NCBI GenBank assembly: GCA_022568135.1
Contig: JADFFQ010000008.1
Coordinates: 24,399-88,398, forward strand
Direction of reading: 5' to 3'
DNA: 64,000 nucleotides
DNA from: Planctomycetota bacterium
Lineage (GTDB): Bacteria; Planctomycetota; Phycisphaerae; Phycisphaerales; SM1A02
Position 1 is the stretch's first letter; every line of letters starts with the position of its first letter. Shown in pieces: positions 54,723-61,840 of the stretch. Position numbers and translations under genes: made by a program. The notes under the pieces are model-generated. The model ran no database searches. It was not told the origin of the DNA and saw only the letters and a list, made by a program, of their open reading frames with translations.

Positions 54723-56204
54723 ATGAAGTGTATTACTTCCAACGACCGACTTCCACCTGCCCCGCATGGCCCGCGGGAGGTCAGAATCATCACGGACGAG
54801 CCATTGGTCGTGGGTCAGCACTATCTCGACAACGAATGGTCTCAGGGCAATGACCTCGCACTCCGGCGATACGCGGGCGAGTGGTGGGTCTACGGGGATG
54901 GCGGCTACCAAGCAATCCCCGATGATTGGATCCGGTCCGTGCTCAATCTGTGGCTCGGTGATGTGAAAGTTCGCCACGTTGATGGGCAAGGGAACGTGAC
55001 CTGGAAGCCATTCCGCCCTACTAAGTACAAGGTTGCCGATGTCCTAGCTGCCCTGGCAAGCATTGTGCAAGTCTGCGCACCAGCGCCGGTCTGGTTGGAT
55101 CTGAGGCAAACGCCAAAGCCAGCGAACCTCATTGCCTTTCGTAATGGCCTGCTCGACGTGGATGACTACTGCCAAGGTGAGGTGGAGTTGCTCCCAGCAA
55201 CACCGGTGTTCTTCACCACAACGGGCGTGCGGCCCTACGACTTCGATCTCGACGCTGAGTGCCCGGTGTTTCGCAAATACCTCAACGAAGCCCTCGACCG
55301 CGACCATGAGAGTATCGACCTGGCGTTGGAGTGGGGCGGCTACAACATGGTGCCTGACCGGAGGCATGAAAAGTTCATGCTGGCGTTCGGTCCACCGCGA
55401 TCGGGCCGAGGAACTTTCCTCGCTGCCATGGAGACTGCTCTAGGCAAGCCCCAGGTCGCGTACACGACCTTCGCCGATTTGTCCGGCCAGTTTGGCATGG
55501 AACCGCTTATCGGCAAACTGGCGGCGTTCATGGCGGACGCTCACATCAGCCCGCGCATGGACGTGGTCCGCGGGATGGAACGGATCAAGAGCGTCGTAGG
55601 TGCGGACCCGCAGCCCGTCAATCGGAAACACAAGCCGATGCTGCCGGGCGATTCGTCACCGATCCGGTTCACCATCGCGGTCAACGAGCTGCCGGATCTT
55701 CCCGACACCGTGGGAGCATTGTTGCCGCGGTTGCTGCTGTTGCATTTCCCACGGAGCTTCGCGGGCCAGGAGGACCCGACCCTGAAGGATCGAATAAAGG
55801 CTGAGGCGCCGGGAATTGCCGTACTGTTCCTGGAAGGTTTGAAGCGGCTCCGTGAACGGGGTCGATTCACCGAGCCCGCCGCGTCCAAGCCCTTTATCGA
55901 GCGCTTCCGCACCAGAGTGGCGCCAGTGGCCGCCTTCGTCGCAGAGTGTTGCGACGTTGGCAGGGACTACTCGGTTCGCAAAGATAGGCTTCGTGTCGCA
56001 TTCAAGGACTTTGCGGCAGAACGAGACATCGTACCCATCGCTGGTGAGGATTTTACAAAGCAGCTTTTCCGCGTTTGCCCGACCGTGACGACTGGTCGCC
56101 TGCAGATCGACCAACTGCGGGAGCGTGTCTTCAAAGGCATCAAGCTCAAGAAGGGCGTCAAGCCGCCGGAGCACGTGGCTGGGGTGGCCGAGGTGGCTCA
56201 GTGA
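54723..56204 (+). CDS. D5-type phage/plasmid primase-helicase (SF3)
   Basis: A 493-residue protein. The D5_N-like region (about 130-200) contains PANLIAFRNGLLDVDDY and ECPVFRKYLNEAL, which is typical of P4-family primase C-termini. The helicase domain has GPPRSGRGTF (223-232), in which the usual Walker A lysine is Arg229, then KLAAFMADAH, and IRFTIAVNELPDLPDT as sensor region. It would unwind DNA to replicate the element. No N-terminal primase (TOPRIM/PriCT) domain is seen. ATG 54723 is chosen; the frame stays open back to 54567 but overlaps the HTH gene. Confidence 0.82.
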   Translation: MKCITSNDRLPPAPHGPREVRIITDEPLVVGQHYLDNEWSQGNDLALRRYAGEWWVYGDGGYQAIPDDWIRSVLNLWLGDVKVRHVDGQGNVTWKPFRPTKYKVADVLAALASIVQVCAPAPVWLDLRQTPKPANLIAFRNGLLDVDDYCQGEVELLPATPVFFTTTGVRPYDFDLDAECPVFRKYLNEALDRDHESIDLALEWGGYNMVPDRRHEKFMLAFGPPRSGRGTFLAAMETALGKPQVAYTTFADLSGQFGMEPLIGKLAAFMADAHISPRMDVVRGMERIKSVVGADPQPVNRKHKPMLPGDSSPIRFTIAVNELPDLPDTVGALLPRLLLLHFPRSFAGQEDPTLKDRIKAEAPGIAVLFLEGLKRLRERGRFTEPAASKPFIERFRTRVAPVAAFVAECCDVGRDYSVRKDRLRVAFKDFAAERDIVPIAGEDFTKQLFRVCPTVTTGRLQIDQLRERVFKGIKLKKGVKPPEHVAGVAEVAQ

Positions 56205-56507
56205 ATCTGTATTTGTTCTCTACCTTGTTTTCGTTTTCGACTATGGCTCAGAATAGAAAATCACTTGACCACCTTGTCCACTTTCAGGACAGATGGCCCT
56301 GGCGGTACTGCAAAGGCCCATCGAAGTGGCCGAGTGGATCAGCCCATCAATGTCAGAACAGAGGATTTGACCCCCCCCGGTGAAGGGTCGGGAGGAATCC
56401 TGACCTGAAACCACAGGTCGGCCGCTGCGAGAGTAGTGGTCGGCCTATCGACCCTGGTCGGCGAGTCCCAGACCCCCCAGCCGGCACCGACCTCGGAGAC
56501 CGCCACC
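56205..56507. other. Short intergenic region after the primase
   Basis: Roughly 300 bases with a locally AT-richer start (56205-56260, tttgttctctaccttgtttt). No gene, terminator or repeat is clear. A GTG at 56436 could extend the next gene into it. Confidence 0.4.
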
Positions 56508-56807
56508 GTGACGAAGCTGAAGACAAAGCCAAGGAAACCAGCGACCGCGAGTGATTCGAGTTGTGTGCTGGCGCTCGCTGACATTCCGAGGCTGCTGCGC
56601 GTCGCTGAAGCAGCCAGGGTCCTGGCCATTTCGCCCCGCAAGCTGTGGAGTTTGACCGACTGCGGTGAGATCCCTTGCGTTCGAATCGGCCGATCGGTGC
56701 GATATGACCCCGTGGACCTGAGCAACTGGATTGAGGCGAAGAAGCAACGCGAAGGCGGCCACAATCCTGGCCATCGCGGACAATGTAGCAGAGACGGAAT
56801 CAGCTAG
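56508..56807 (+). CDS. Second excisionase-type helix-turn-helix protein
   Basis: A 99-residue protein from GTG 56508 (36 residues longer if started at the first codon in the frame, 56436, less likely). LLRVAEAARVLAISPRKLWSLTDCGEIPCVRIGRSVRYDPVDLSNWIEAKK is a clear HTH_17/MerR-like DNA-binding domain. The position just before the XRE-integrase pair is that of an excisionase/recombination directionality factor. Confidence 0.75.
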   Translation: MTKLKTKPRKPATASDSSCVLALADIPRLLRVAEAARVLAISPRKLWSLTDCGEIPCVRIGRSVRYDPVDLSNWIEAKKQREGGHNPGHRGQCSRDGIS

Positions 56808-56814
56808 CACCTAC

Positions 56815-56842
56815 TTGACGCTATTGGAATACTTGCTAGAAT
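56815..56842 (+). promoter_or_regulatory. Sigma-70-type promoter giving a leaderless XRE transcript
   Basis: TTGACG (56815-56820) and TAGAAT (56837-56842) are 16 bp apart. The ATG of the XRE gene at 56850 is only seven bases after the -10 box, so a start point at the usual distance would fall on or next to the A of the ATG. This is the layout of leaderless phage repressor mRNAs. Confidence 0.65.
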
Positions 56843-56849
56843 GTGAAGG

Positions 56850-57074
56850 ATGGCAAAGCGACGTACAAGCCTAAGCAACCAAGTGAGAGCGGCGGTTGAT
56901 GGTTCCGGGCTGTCGCGCTACCGCATCTGCAAGGAGACCGACATAGGCGAGGCAGCCATGTCCCGGTTCATGTCCGGCCAAGGCGGGCTATCCATGAAGG
57001 CCCTAGACCGCGTGGCTGACCTCTTAGACCTGAACATCACAACCGGCAAACTCCAGCGGGCGAAAGGTAGGTGA
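56850..57074 (+). CDS. XRE-family regulator upstream of the integrase
   Basis: A 74-residue HTH protein: LSNQVRAAVDGSGLSRYRICKETDIGEAAMSRFMSGQGGLSMKALDRVADLLDLNIT. The two-helix turn ICKETDIGEAAMSRF is well formed. It stops four bases before the integrase GTG, so the two are one transcript from the promoter at 56815. It probably controls the integrase and hence excision. No Shine-Dalgarno space exists upstream if transcription begins at 56849-56850. Confidence 0.8.
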   Translation: MAKRRTSLSNQVRAAVDGSGLSRYRICKETDIGEAAMSRFMSGQGGLSMKALDRVADLLDLNITTGKLQRAKGR

Positions 57075-57077
57075 ATC

Positions 57078-58394
57078 GTGGCGAGTATCAACAACGAATC
57101 GAACGGCCGAAAGACGATCCAGTTTGTCGGGGGTGGCGGCAAGCGCAAGAGCATTCGCCTGGGCAAGATGACCCGCAAAGCTGCGGCCGCGTTCAAGCTG
57201 AGGGTGGAGCATCTGGTCTCGGCCAGCATCACCGGGCACCCGCTGGACGAAGAGACCTCGCGCTGGCTGGCTGGTTTGGAGGACGTGATGATTGATCGGC
57301 TGGCGGCCGTCGGGCTGGCGAGGCGGCGATCCAGCGCGCTGCTGGGCGACTACCTGGCCAAATATATCACCACCCGCACGGACCTGAAACCCGCCAGCGT
57401 TCGCAAGCTGGAGCAGACAAAGGCGAAGCTACTGGCCTACTTCGATGCCGAAACGCCGCTGCGATCCATCACAACCAACGATGCGGCGGATTGGCGGGTA
57501 TGGCTGACCCAGCAGGGCATCGCCACGGCGACGATCAAGCAGCACGTCGGCAACGCCAAGACGATCTTCAACGAAGCGGTGGGCCGTGATCTGCTGCACG
57601 AATCACCATTCCGGAACCTCAAGGGCGGATCAACAGCATCCCGCAATACCCGCTATGTCACGCCCGAAGAAGCCGAGAAGGTGCTGGATGCCTGCCCAAC
57701 GGTTCAATGGCGTGCCCTGTTCGCCCTGGCACGGTACGCGGGGCTACGGGTACCGTCCGAAACTCATCTGCTGACCTGGGCGGACGTGGATTGGGAGCGC
57801 GGCCGGCTGACGGTCCGAAGCCCCAAGACCGAGCACCACGTCGGCCATGAGCAGCGCATAGTCCCGATCACGCCCAACCTGATGCGGATTCTGCAAGATG
57901 CCTTCGATGCGGCCAAACCGGGGCTGGAACACATTGTCACGATGACGGCCGGCGGGCAGCTACGCCGGCGGCTGGTCGGCATCGTGAAGCGTGTTGGTGT
58001 CGAGCCGTGGCCTGATGTGTTCCAGACGTTGCGCCGATCGTGCGAGAAGGAATTGGCGGCACAGTTTCCGCAGTATGCGGTATCGAAGTGGATCGGCCAC
58101 AGCATCACCGTTTCGGGCAAGCACTACGCCAACAGCGTCCCCGATGAACTGTTTGACAAGGCGGCGAAGAGCACCGCGCGCGAGGCGGTGCAGAATCCGG
58201 TGCAGCATCCGGCCGCATCGGCTCGCAACTCATCGCAAACGCAAAAACGCGACGAAGCGCATGATGCAGATAACCCCGCTGTGTGCGGGGCCTTGCAACA
58301 ATCTGCGACTGGTTGCGTAAGTGAAGAACAATGGAGCCGGGGGGAATCGAACCCCCGTGCCGGAACAGTCAGCAGGCCGCGTCTACACGTGTAG
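57078..58394 (+). CDS. int: Tyrosine integrase of the tmRNA island
   Basis: A 438-residue integrase with N-terminal arm/core-binding domains (about 1-185) and a catalytic domain: Arg224 in ARYAGLRVPSE, DVFQTLRRS (Gln316 where many have His, Arg319), His341 in WIGHSITVSGKHY and nucleophile Tyr350. GTG 57078 follows the XRE stop by three bases. The last 21 residues, QWSRGESNPRAGTVSRPRLHV, are read from the att core and the antisense strand of ssrA, so the present C-terminus is made by integration; at the circular junction the frame would go on to 493 residues. Confidence 0.92.
   Translation: MASINNESNGRKTIQFVGGGGKRKSIRLGKMTRKAAAAFKLRVEHLVSASITGHPLDEETSRWLAGLEDVMIDRLAAVGLARRRSSALLGDYLAKYITTRTDLKPASVRKLEQTKAKLLAYFDAETPLRSITTNDAADWRVWLTQQGIATATIKQHVGNAKTIFNEAVGRDLLHESPFRNLKGGSTASRNTRYVTPEEAEKVLDACPTVQWRALFALARYAGLRVPSETHLLTWADVDWERGRLTVRSPKTEHHVGHEQRIVPITPNLMRILQDAFDAAKPGLEHIVTMTAGGQLRRRLVGIVKRVGVEPWPDVFQTLRRSCEKELAAQFPQYAVSKWIGHSITVSGKHYANSVPDELFDKAAKSTAREAVQNPVQHPAASARNSSQTQKRDEAHDADNPAVCGALQQSATGCVSEEQWSRGESNPRAGTVSRPRLHV
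58183..58205. repeat. Candidate integrase arm site, right
   Basis: Exact 23-bp copy of 30196-30218 with two ggtgcag words 12 bp apart, here inside the 3' part of the integrase gene, 124 bp from the att core. A DNA-level match in two different reading frames supports a binding site. Confidence 0.6.
58329..58360. repeat. attR/attB core: right 32-bp direct repeat, 3' end of ssrA
   Basis: Contains the tmRNA T-arm and 3' acceptor strand in antisense orientation. It is identical to 30113-30144. It leaves the tmRNA intact, as expected for integrases that rebuild the RNA gene. Three extra bases (caa) lie outside the RNA. Confidence 0.93.
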
Positions 58395-58679
58395 TCGCTC
58401 ATTTGATCTCGGCTTGGTGAACCGCGAACGACGGCGTTTCACTTCGCCATGACAGACGGTTGTCTCGTTCCGCGGGGGCCTGTCAGCCCTTTGGAACCAG
58501 CCCGATGTCTTCGATCACCAGCCTCATCGGGCGTCGGGCCGATGATCGTCACCGCAACTAAGCGGCGAGTGCTAACTGAGTGTCAGCAATTATTAATGTG
58601 CATCCTTTTTACGTGGCAAGGATGCTCCACGACGCGCAACGACAAGCGTATCCCGTCCGGTCGAATCCATTTCGGCCCC
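58332..58679 (-). ncRNA. ssrA: Transfer-messenger RNA (tmRNA)
   Basis: A 348-nt RNA on the minus strand. The 5' end GGGGCCGAAATGGATTCGAC pairs with the 3' end CGGCUCC to make a 7-bp acceptor stem with one G-U; the T-arm GGGGGTTCGATTCCCCC is perfect, and ATTCGAC is the conserved tmRNA 5' motif. The stretch AGCGACTACACGTGTAGACGCGG near the 3' end is also typical. The CCA end is not encoded (ATTG follows). With SmpB it rescues stalled ribosomes. The resume frame at 58587-58558 encodes ADTQLALAA then TAG. The island at its 3' end has preserved the RNA. Confidence 0.93.
58558..58587 (-). other. tmRNA proteolysis-tag reading frame
   Basis: GCT GAC ACT CAG TTA GCA CTC GCC GCT TAG encodes ADTQLALAA, ending with the ALAA degron seen in most bacteria. 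Nine residues is short for a tag. The exact resume codon is inferred from the conserved LALAA end and the absence of a longer open frame upstream. Confidence 0.8.
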
Positions 58680-58728
58680 AAGATGTCAAAGAGCGCGAAG
58701 CTGTCAGCGGTCAGCTTACAGCCAAATT

Positions 58729-58748
58729 GCCCCGGGGTTGCCCGGGGC
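58729..58748. repeat. REP-like palindrome upstream of ssrA
   Basis: Palindrome gccccggg-gtt-gcccggggc about 50 bases upstream of the tmRNA 5' end, inside what should be its promoter region. It matches the REP family of 21107-21134. Confidence 0.65.
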
Positions 58749-58976
58749 CTGTTGACTCCATCAATATTAGGCTCGTCCAGTCCCGGTGCCGAGTTGACAG
58801 CTTTCGTATCGAAATCCCCACTGAACCTGAATCGGGGCTTCCCCAGCGAGCCAGCTTGTCCACAAGCCGGGGCCGCCGAAGGCGGCTCATACATCTGGAT
58901 CGCCTCATGCGGCTGCGCCGCATCCGGGCTGAGGACAGCCAGGCTCGTATAGAAGGCGCGGCCCATTGACATCGCA

Positions 58977-59327
58977 ATGTCGACGGAGACAATCGAGAAG
59001 CTGCGGTCAGACAACAGGGTGGACCGGCCGATGCGACGGCATGTAGTTTCAAGAATATTGGCAATTGTCGCCCTCAGCTTCCCGCTGGCGTGGGCCGGCC
59101 TTGAGATCGATCGACATGACAAACAACTTATGGAGACGTATTCCCATCAGGAACTGCTCGTCTACCTCGACGCGATGATGGCCCACTCGTACCTAGAGGC
59201 CTTCGCTTACGTCTTTTGTGCTGGTCTTCTGTTCATCGTATTTGTGGAAGGAATCGCGTACTGCCTACGACTAGGGTACGATGCCTGGACTCGCCGATCG
59301 TCCGCACGAAGCGGCCACCCGAGTTGA
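58977..59327 (+). CDS. Small membrane protein
   Basis: A 116-residue protein with two hydrophobic segments (ILAIVALSFPLAWAGLEI and YLEAFAYVFCAGLLFIVFVEGIAYCL) separated by an acidic loop. No family recognised. The end of the frame overlaps the upstream extension of the next gene's frame. Start ATG 58977 lies 297 bases from the tmRNA start. Confidence 0.6.
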   Translation: MSTETIEKLRSDNRVDRPMRRHVVSRILAIVALSFPLAWAGLEIDRHDKQLMETYSHQELLVYLDAMMAHSYLEAFAYVFCAGLLFIVFVEGIAYCLRLGYDAWTRRSSARSGHPS

Positions 59328-59348
59328 TCTGCACGTGTTGTGGTTGAA

Positions 59349-59374
59349 GCGCCCGCGGGTATGCACCCGCGGCT
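59349..59374. repeat. REP-like palindrome
   Basis: cgcccgcgggtatgcacccg followed by cggcta; the same type as the second arm at 11599-11626. It lies between the small membrane protein and the VOC gene. Confidence 0.65.
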
Positions 59375-59445
59375 ATCAACCTCTCGACGCGTTGATGCCT
59401 CGATCCCTCACCCCAGCGGGTTGCCGGTGCAGAGGACTCACGACA

Positions 59446-59814
59446 TTGACCATTATCGGCCTTCATCACGCGCAGATCACGATACCGACCGCCGCGGAGG
59501 CTGAGGGCCGTGCGTTTTATTGTGATCTGTTACAACTCAAAGAGATACCGAAGCCTAAGAGTTTGCGCGATCGTGGTGGATTCTGGCTGCGCGTAGGCGA
59601 GCACGTCGTCCATGTCGGAACGCAAGAGGGTGTCGAGCGCCAATCGATCAAGGCACACCTCGCCTTTGAAGTGACCGAGCTGAAGCACTGGCGAAGGGTT
59701 CTCGACGACTACGGCTTGGAGATTCTGGAGAGTGCTCCAATCCCCGGATGCGATCGGTTCGAGTGTCGAGATCCGTTCGGGAATCGCCTTGAATTCGTTG
59801 AGCGGCAAACCTGA
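59446..59814 (+). CDS. VOC (glyoxalase/bleomycin-resistance) superfamily protein
   Basis: A 122-residue single VOC module: IIGLHHAQITIPTAAEAEGRAFYCDLLQLKEIPKP at the start, RGGFWLRVGEHVVHVG in the middle, and RFECRDPFGNRLEFVE at the end. The His and Glu residues expected to bind a metal are present (HHAQ, RLEFVE). It may act on a small organic substrate or bind a drug; the family is too broad to say. A TTG at 59446 is the likely start since the frame further upstream runs through a REP. Confidence 0.75.
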   Translation: MTIIGLHHAQITIPTAAEAEGRAFYCDLLQLKEIPKPKSLRDRGGFWLRVGEHVVHVGTQEGVERQSIKAHLAFEVTELKHWRRVLDDYGLEILESAPIPGCDRFECRDPFGNRLEFVERQT

Positions 59815-59837
59815 TCGCACACCGTCGCTGTCCCTCT

Positions 59838-60311
59838 ATGAGGACGCCAACCGTGGACGACCGGATCTTTCTCCAACAGTTCGAGAACTGCACTCTGCGC
59901 TTTCATAACTGGACGCACCGCGCGCACGTGAAAGTGGCCTATCTCTACCTGCGCCGCTTTTCGCTTGACGAAGCCATCGCCAGGATGCGAACGGGCATTC
60001 AGCGTTACAACACTGCCAATGATGTTCCGGATGGGCCCGCGACCGGCTACAACGAGACGACGACCCAGGCGTTCATGCGCATCATCCACGCGGTCATGAG
60101 CGAATATGAGTCAGTCTTTCCCACCGAGACGGCTGACGAGTTCTGCGACACGCATCCGCAGCTTCTGAGGAAGCATATCCTGCGCCTGTCCTATTCGCCT
60201 GATCAGCGGACGCATCCGGACGCCGGGACGAAGTTCGTCGAGCCCGACCTGGCGCCGCTGCCACAAGCGCGCCGTCGATCGGAAGCGCAGCGCAATCGCA
60301 AGAACAAGTGA
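59838..60311 (+). CDS. Conserved hypothetical protein
   Basis: A 157-residue protein containing CTLRFHNWTHRAHVKVAYLYLRRFSLDEAIARMRTGIQRYN, then TQAFMRIIHAVMSEY and KFVEPDLAPLPQARR. I recall this sequence type as a widespread helical family of unknown function, with conserved WTHR.H and YLYLRRF. The end is basic (AQRNRKNK). It starts 23 bases after the VOC gene and may share its transcript. Confidence 0.7.
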   Translation: MRTPTVDDRIFLQQFENCTLRFHNWTHRAHVKVAYLYLRRFSLDEAIARMRTGIQRYNTANDVPDGPATGYNETTTQAFMRIIHAVMSEYESVFPTETADEFCDTHPQLLRKHILRLSYSPDQRTHPDAGTKFVEPDLAPLPQARRRSEAQRNRKNK

Positions 60312-60402
60312 CGCTCTCCAAGAACCCGAATTCCAGAGGTGGCGCGGCATCGCTAGGATGTTCACGCTGAGGTTGCCTCGATCTGCCTGACCGCCTCCCG
60401 CC

Positions 60403-61107
60403 ATGCACCTGGTCATCTTCGACATTGACGGCACACTGACGCAGACGAACCATGTCGATACATGCTGTTACATCCAGGCTGTAAAGGACGTGCTCGGTCT
60501 GGACGAAGTGGAAACCGACTGGACGAGCTACCGGCATGCCACCGACGCCGGCATTGCCGCAGAGCTTGTCGATCGTGCCAATTGCGGCGCACCGGCCGAT
60601 GCGCTGCTTGCTCAACTCCATGATCGATTCATCACACTGATAACGGCGGCGCTGAACCGTGATGCATCATTATGCCAACAGACGCCGGGAGCAATGGCCA
60701 TGCTCGAGCGCCTGATTGCCCGAGACGATGTCGTCGCGGCGCTGGCAACCGGAGGCTGGCGGGCATCCGCCGAATTGAAGCTGCGGCGATCCGGCCTAGA
60801 CGTGTTTGACCTTCCGCTGGCGACGTCGGACGACGACGTTTCGCGAGAAGCAATCATGCGTATCGCGCGCGAGCGTGCGGCGGCGCGTCATCAGGATGAT
60901 TCGTTTGACGTGCAAATCTACGTCGGCGATGGCGTGTGGGACGCCCGCAGCGCGCGGGCGCTCGGACTCGGCTTCATTGGCGTCGCAGAGGGTGAACAAG
61001 CGCACCGGCTCCTGGCGGAGGGCGCACGAGCCGTCGTCAAGGACTACACCGATCTCGAAGGCTTTCTTCGCACAGTGCAATCAGCGGGGAGGCACCCCAC
61101 CAACTGA
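60403..61107 (+). CDS. HAD-superfamily hydrolase (phosphoglycolate phosphatase-like)
   Basis: A 234-residue haloacid dehalogenase-type phosphatase. Motif I is FDIDGTLTQTN with Asp7 and Asp9; the cap domain follows; motif II is ALATGGWRASAELKL; motif III/IV is YVGDGVWDARSARALGLGFIGV. The substrate is not predictable. It converges with adk, ending four bases from its stop. Confidence 0.85.
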   Translation: MHLVIFDIDGTLTQTNHVDTCCYIQAVKDVLGLDEVETDWTSYRHATDAGIAAELVDRANCGAPADALLAQLHDRFITLITAALNRDASLCQQTPGAMAMLERLIARDDVVAALATGGWRASAELKLRRSGLDVFDLPLATSDDDVSREAIMRIARERAAARHQDDSFDVQIYVGDGVWDARSARALGLGFIGVAEGEQAHRLLAEGARAVVKDYTDLEGFLRTVQSAGRHPTN

Positions 61108-61111
61108 ACAC

Positions 61112-61732
61112 TCACTCCAGCGGGTTGCCGAAGTGTTCGCGGTACGTCGGCACCACGGCCTGAAGAACGTGCAGCAACACCTCGGCCGGGCTGCCGACCG
61201 CGCTGACGTCGCAGATGAGGTTTGTTTCATAATGGCCGAGCATGGGCGACGTCTCCCGGTCGTAAACCTCGAACCGCCGGCGGATGACTGCTTCATCGGC
61301 ATCGTCGCTGCGGCCTTCCTGAACAGCGCGGCGCTTCATGCGCTCGACCATCTCGTCGATGTTCGGCGCTGTGAGGTGAATGATGCGCATCACTTCGATG
61401 TGCTGATCGACGATCTTCGCCTGATTGAGATTGCGCGGGATGCCGTCCAGCACCAGAAGGTCCGTGCCGGGGCGGAAGGCCTGCTCATTGATCCTGCGCT
61501 GCATGTACTCCCGCCACAGGGCAATGGTCAGGTCGTCCGGGACGAGCAGGCCTTGGGAGGAGTACTTCAGTGATTGCCGGCCCAACTCGGAATCTTTGTC
61601 CAAAGCGCGGAAGATCTCGCCGCTGGCCATATGGACGAAGCCGGGTATCCGGCCGAGCAGCTTGCCCTGCGTGCCCTTGCCCACGCCTGGGGCGCCGAAG
61701 AGGAGGACGCTCTTGTACCGGCCTGGCATCAT
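61112..61732 (-). CDS. adk: Adenylate kinase family nucleoside monophosphate kinase
   Basis: A 206-residue P-loop kinase: GAPGVGKGTQ (13-22), the NMP-binding HMASGEIFRA, DGIPRNLNQA in place of the usual DGFPRT, LID-like MKRRAVQEGRSDDADEAVIRRRFEVYDRETSPML. It lacks the long zinc LID of some adenylate kinases. The altered lid and PRN motif leave a slight chance that the specificity is different, but AMP is the most probable acceptor. Divergent from recJ with a short shared upstream region. Confidence 0.82.
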   Translation of the reverse strand: MMPGRYKSVLLFGAPGVGKGTQGKLLGRIPGFVHMASGEIFRALDKDSELGRQSLKYSSQGLLVPDDLTIALWREYMQRRINEQAFRPGTDLLVLDGIPRNLNQAKIVDQHIEVMRIIHLTAPNIDEMVERMKRRAVQEGRSDDADEAVIRRRFEVYDRETSPMLGHYETNLICDVSAVGSPAEVLLHVLQAVVPTYREHFGNPLE

Positions 61733-61840
61733 CGGTCTCCAGGGGCCCGTCGGGAAGTGGCCAGTATGGCCGGGATCAGGCTCGGTGGAAAGTTACGCCC
61801 GACTGGCAGTCCGGCCGAGCAACAAGTATGGTCTGCCATC

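Larger units (their letters stand above)
30113..58360. mobile_element. 28.2-kb genomic island integrated in the tmRNA gene
   Basis: The same 32-bp sequence (caatggagccggggggaatc then gaacccccgtgc) occurs at 30113-30144 and 58329-58360. The right copy is the 3' end of the intact ssrA gene; the left copy is an orphan piece of T-arm and acceptor. A tyrosine integrase gene ends at the right repeat, reading toward it. Between the repeats are replication and regulation genes typical of a phage satellite or integrative element, plus cargo. No virion, terminase or conjugation gene was found. This is a seen duplication plus standard tyrosine-integrase biology. Confidence 0.9.

Noticed and set aside
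58583..59122. Minus-strand frame of 179 codons covering the ssrA upstream region
   Set aside because: It runs into the 5' part of the tmRNA gene on the same strand and through a REP palindrome, and shows no domain pattern.
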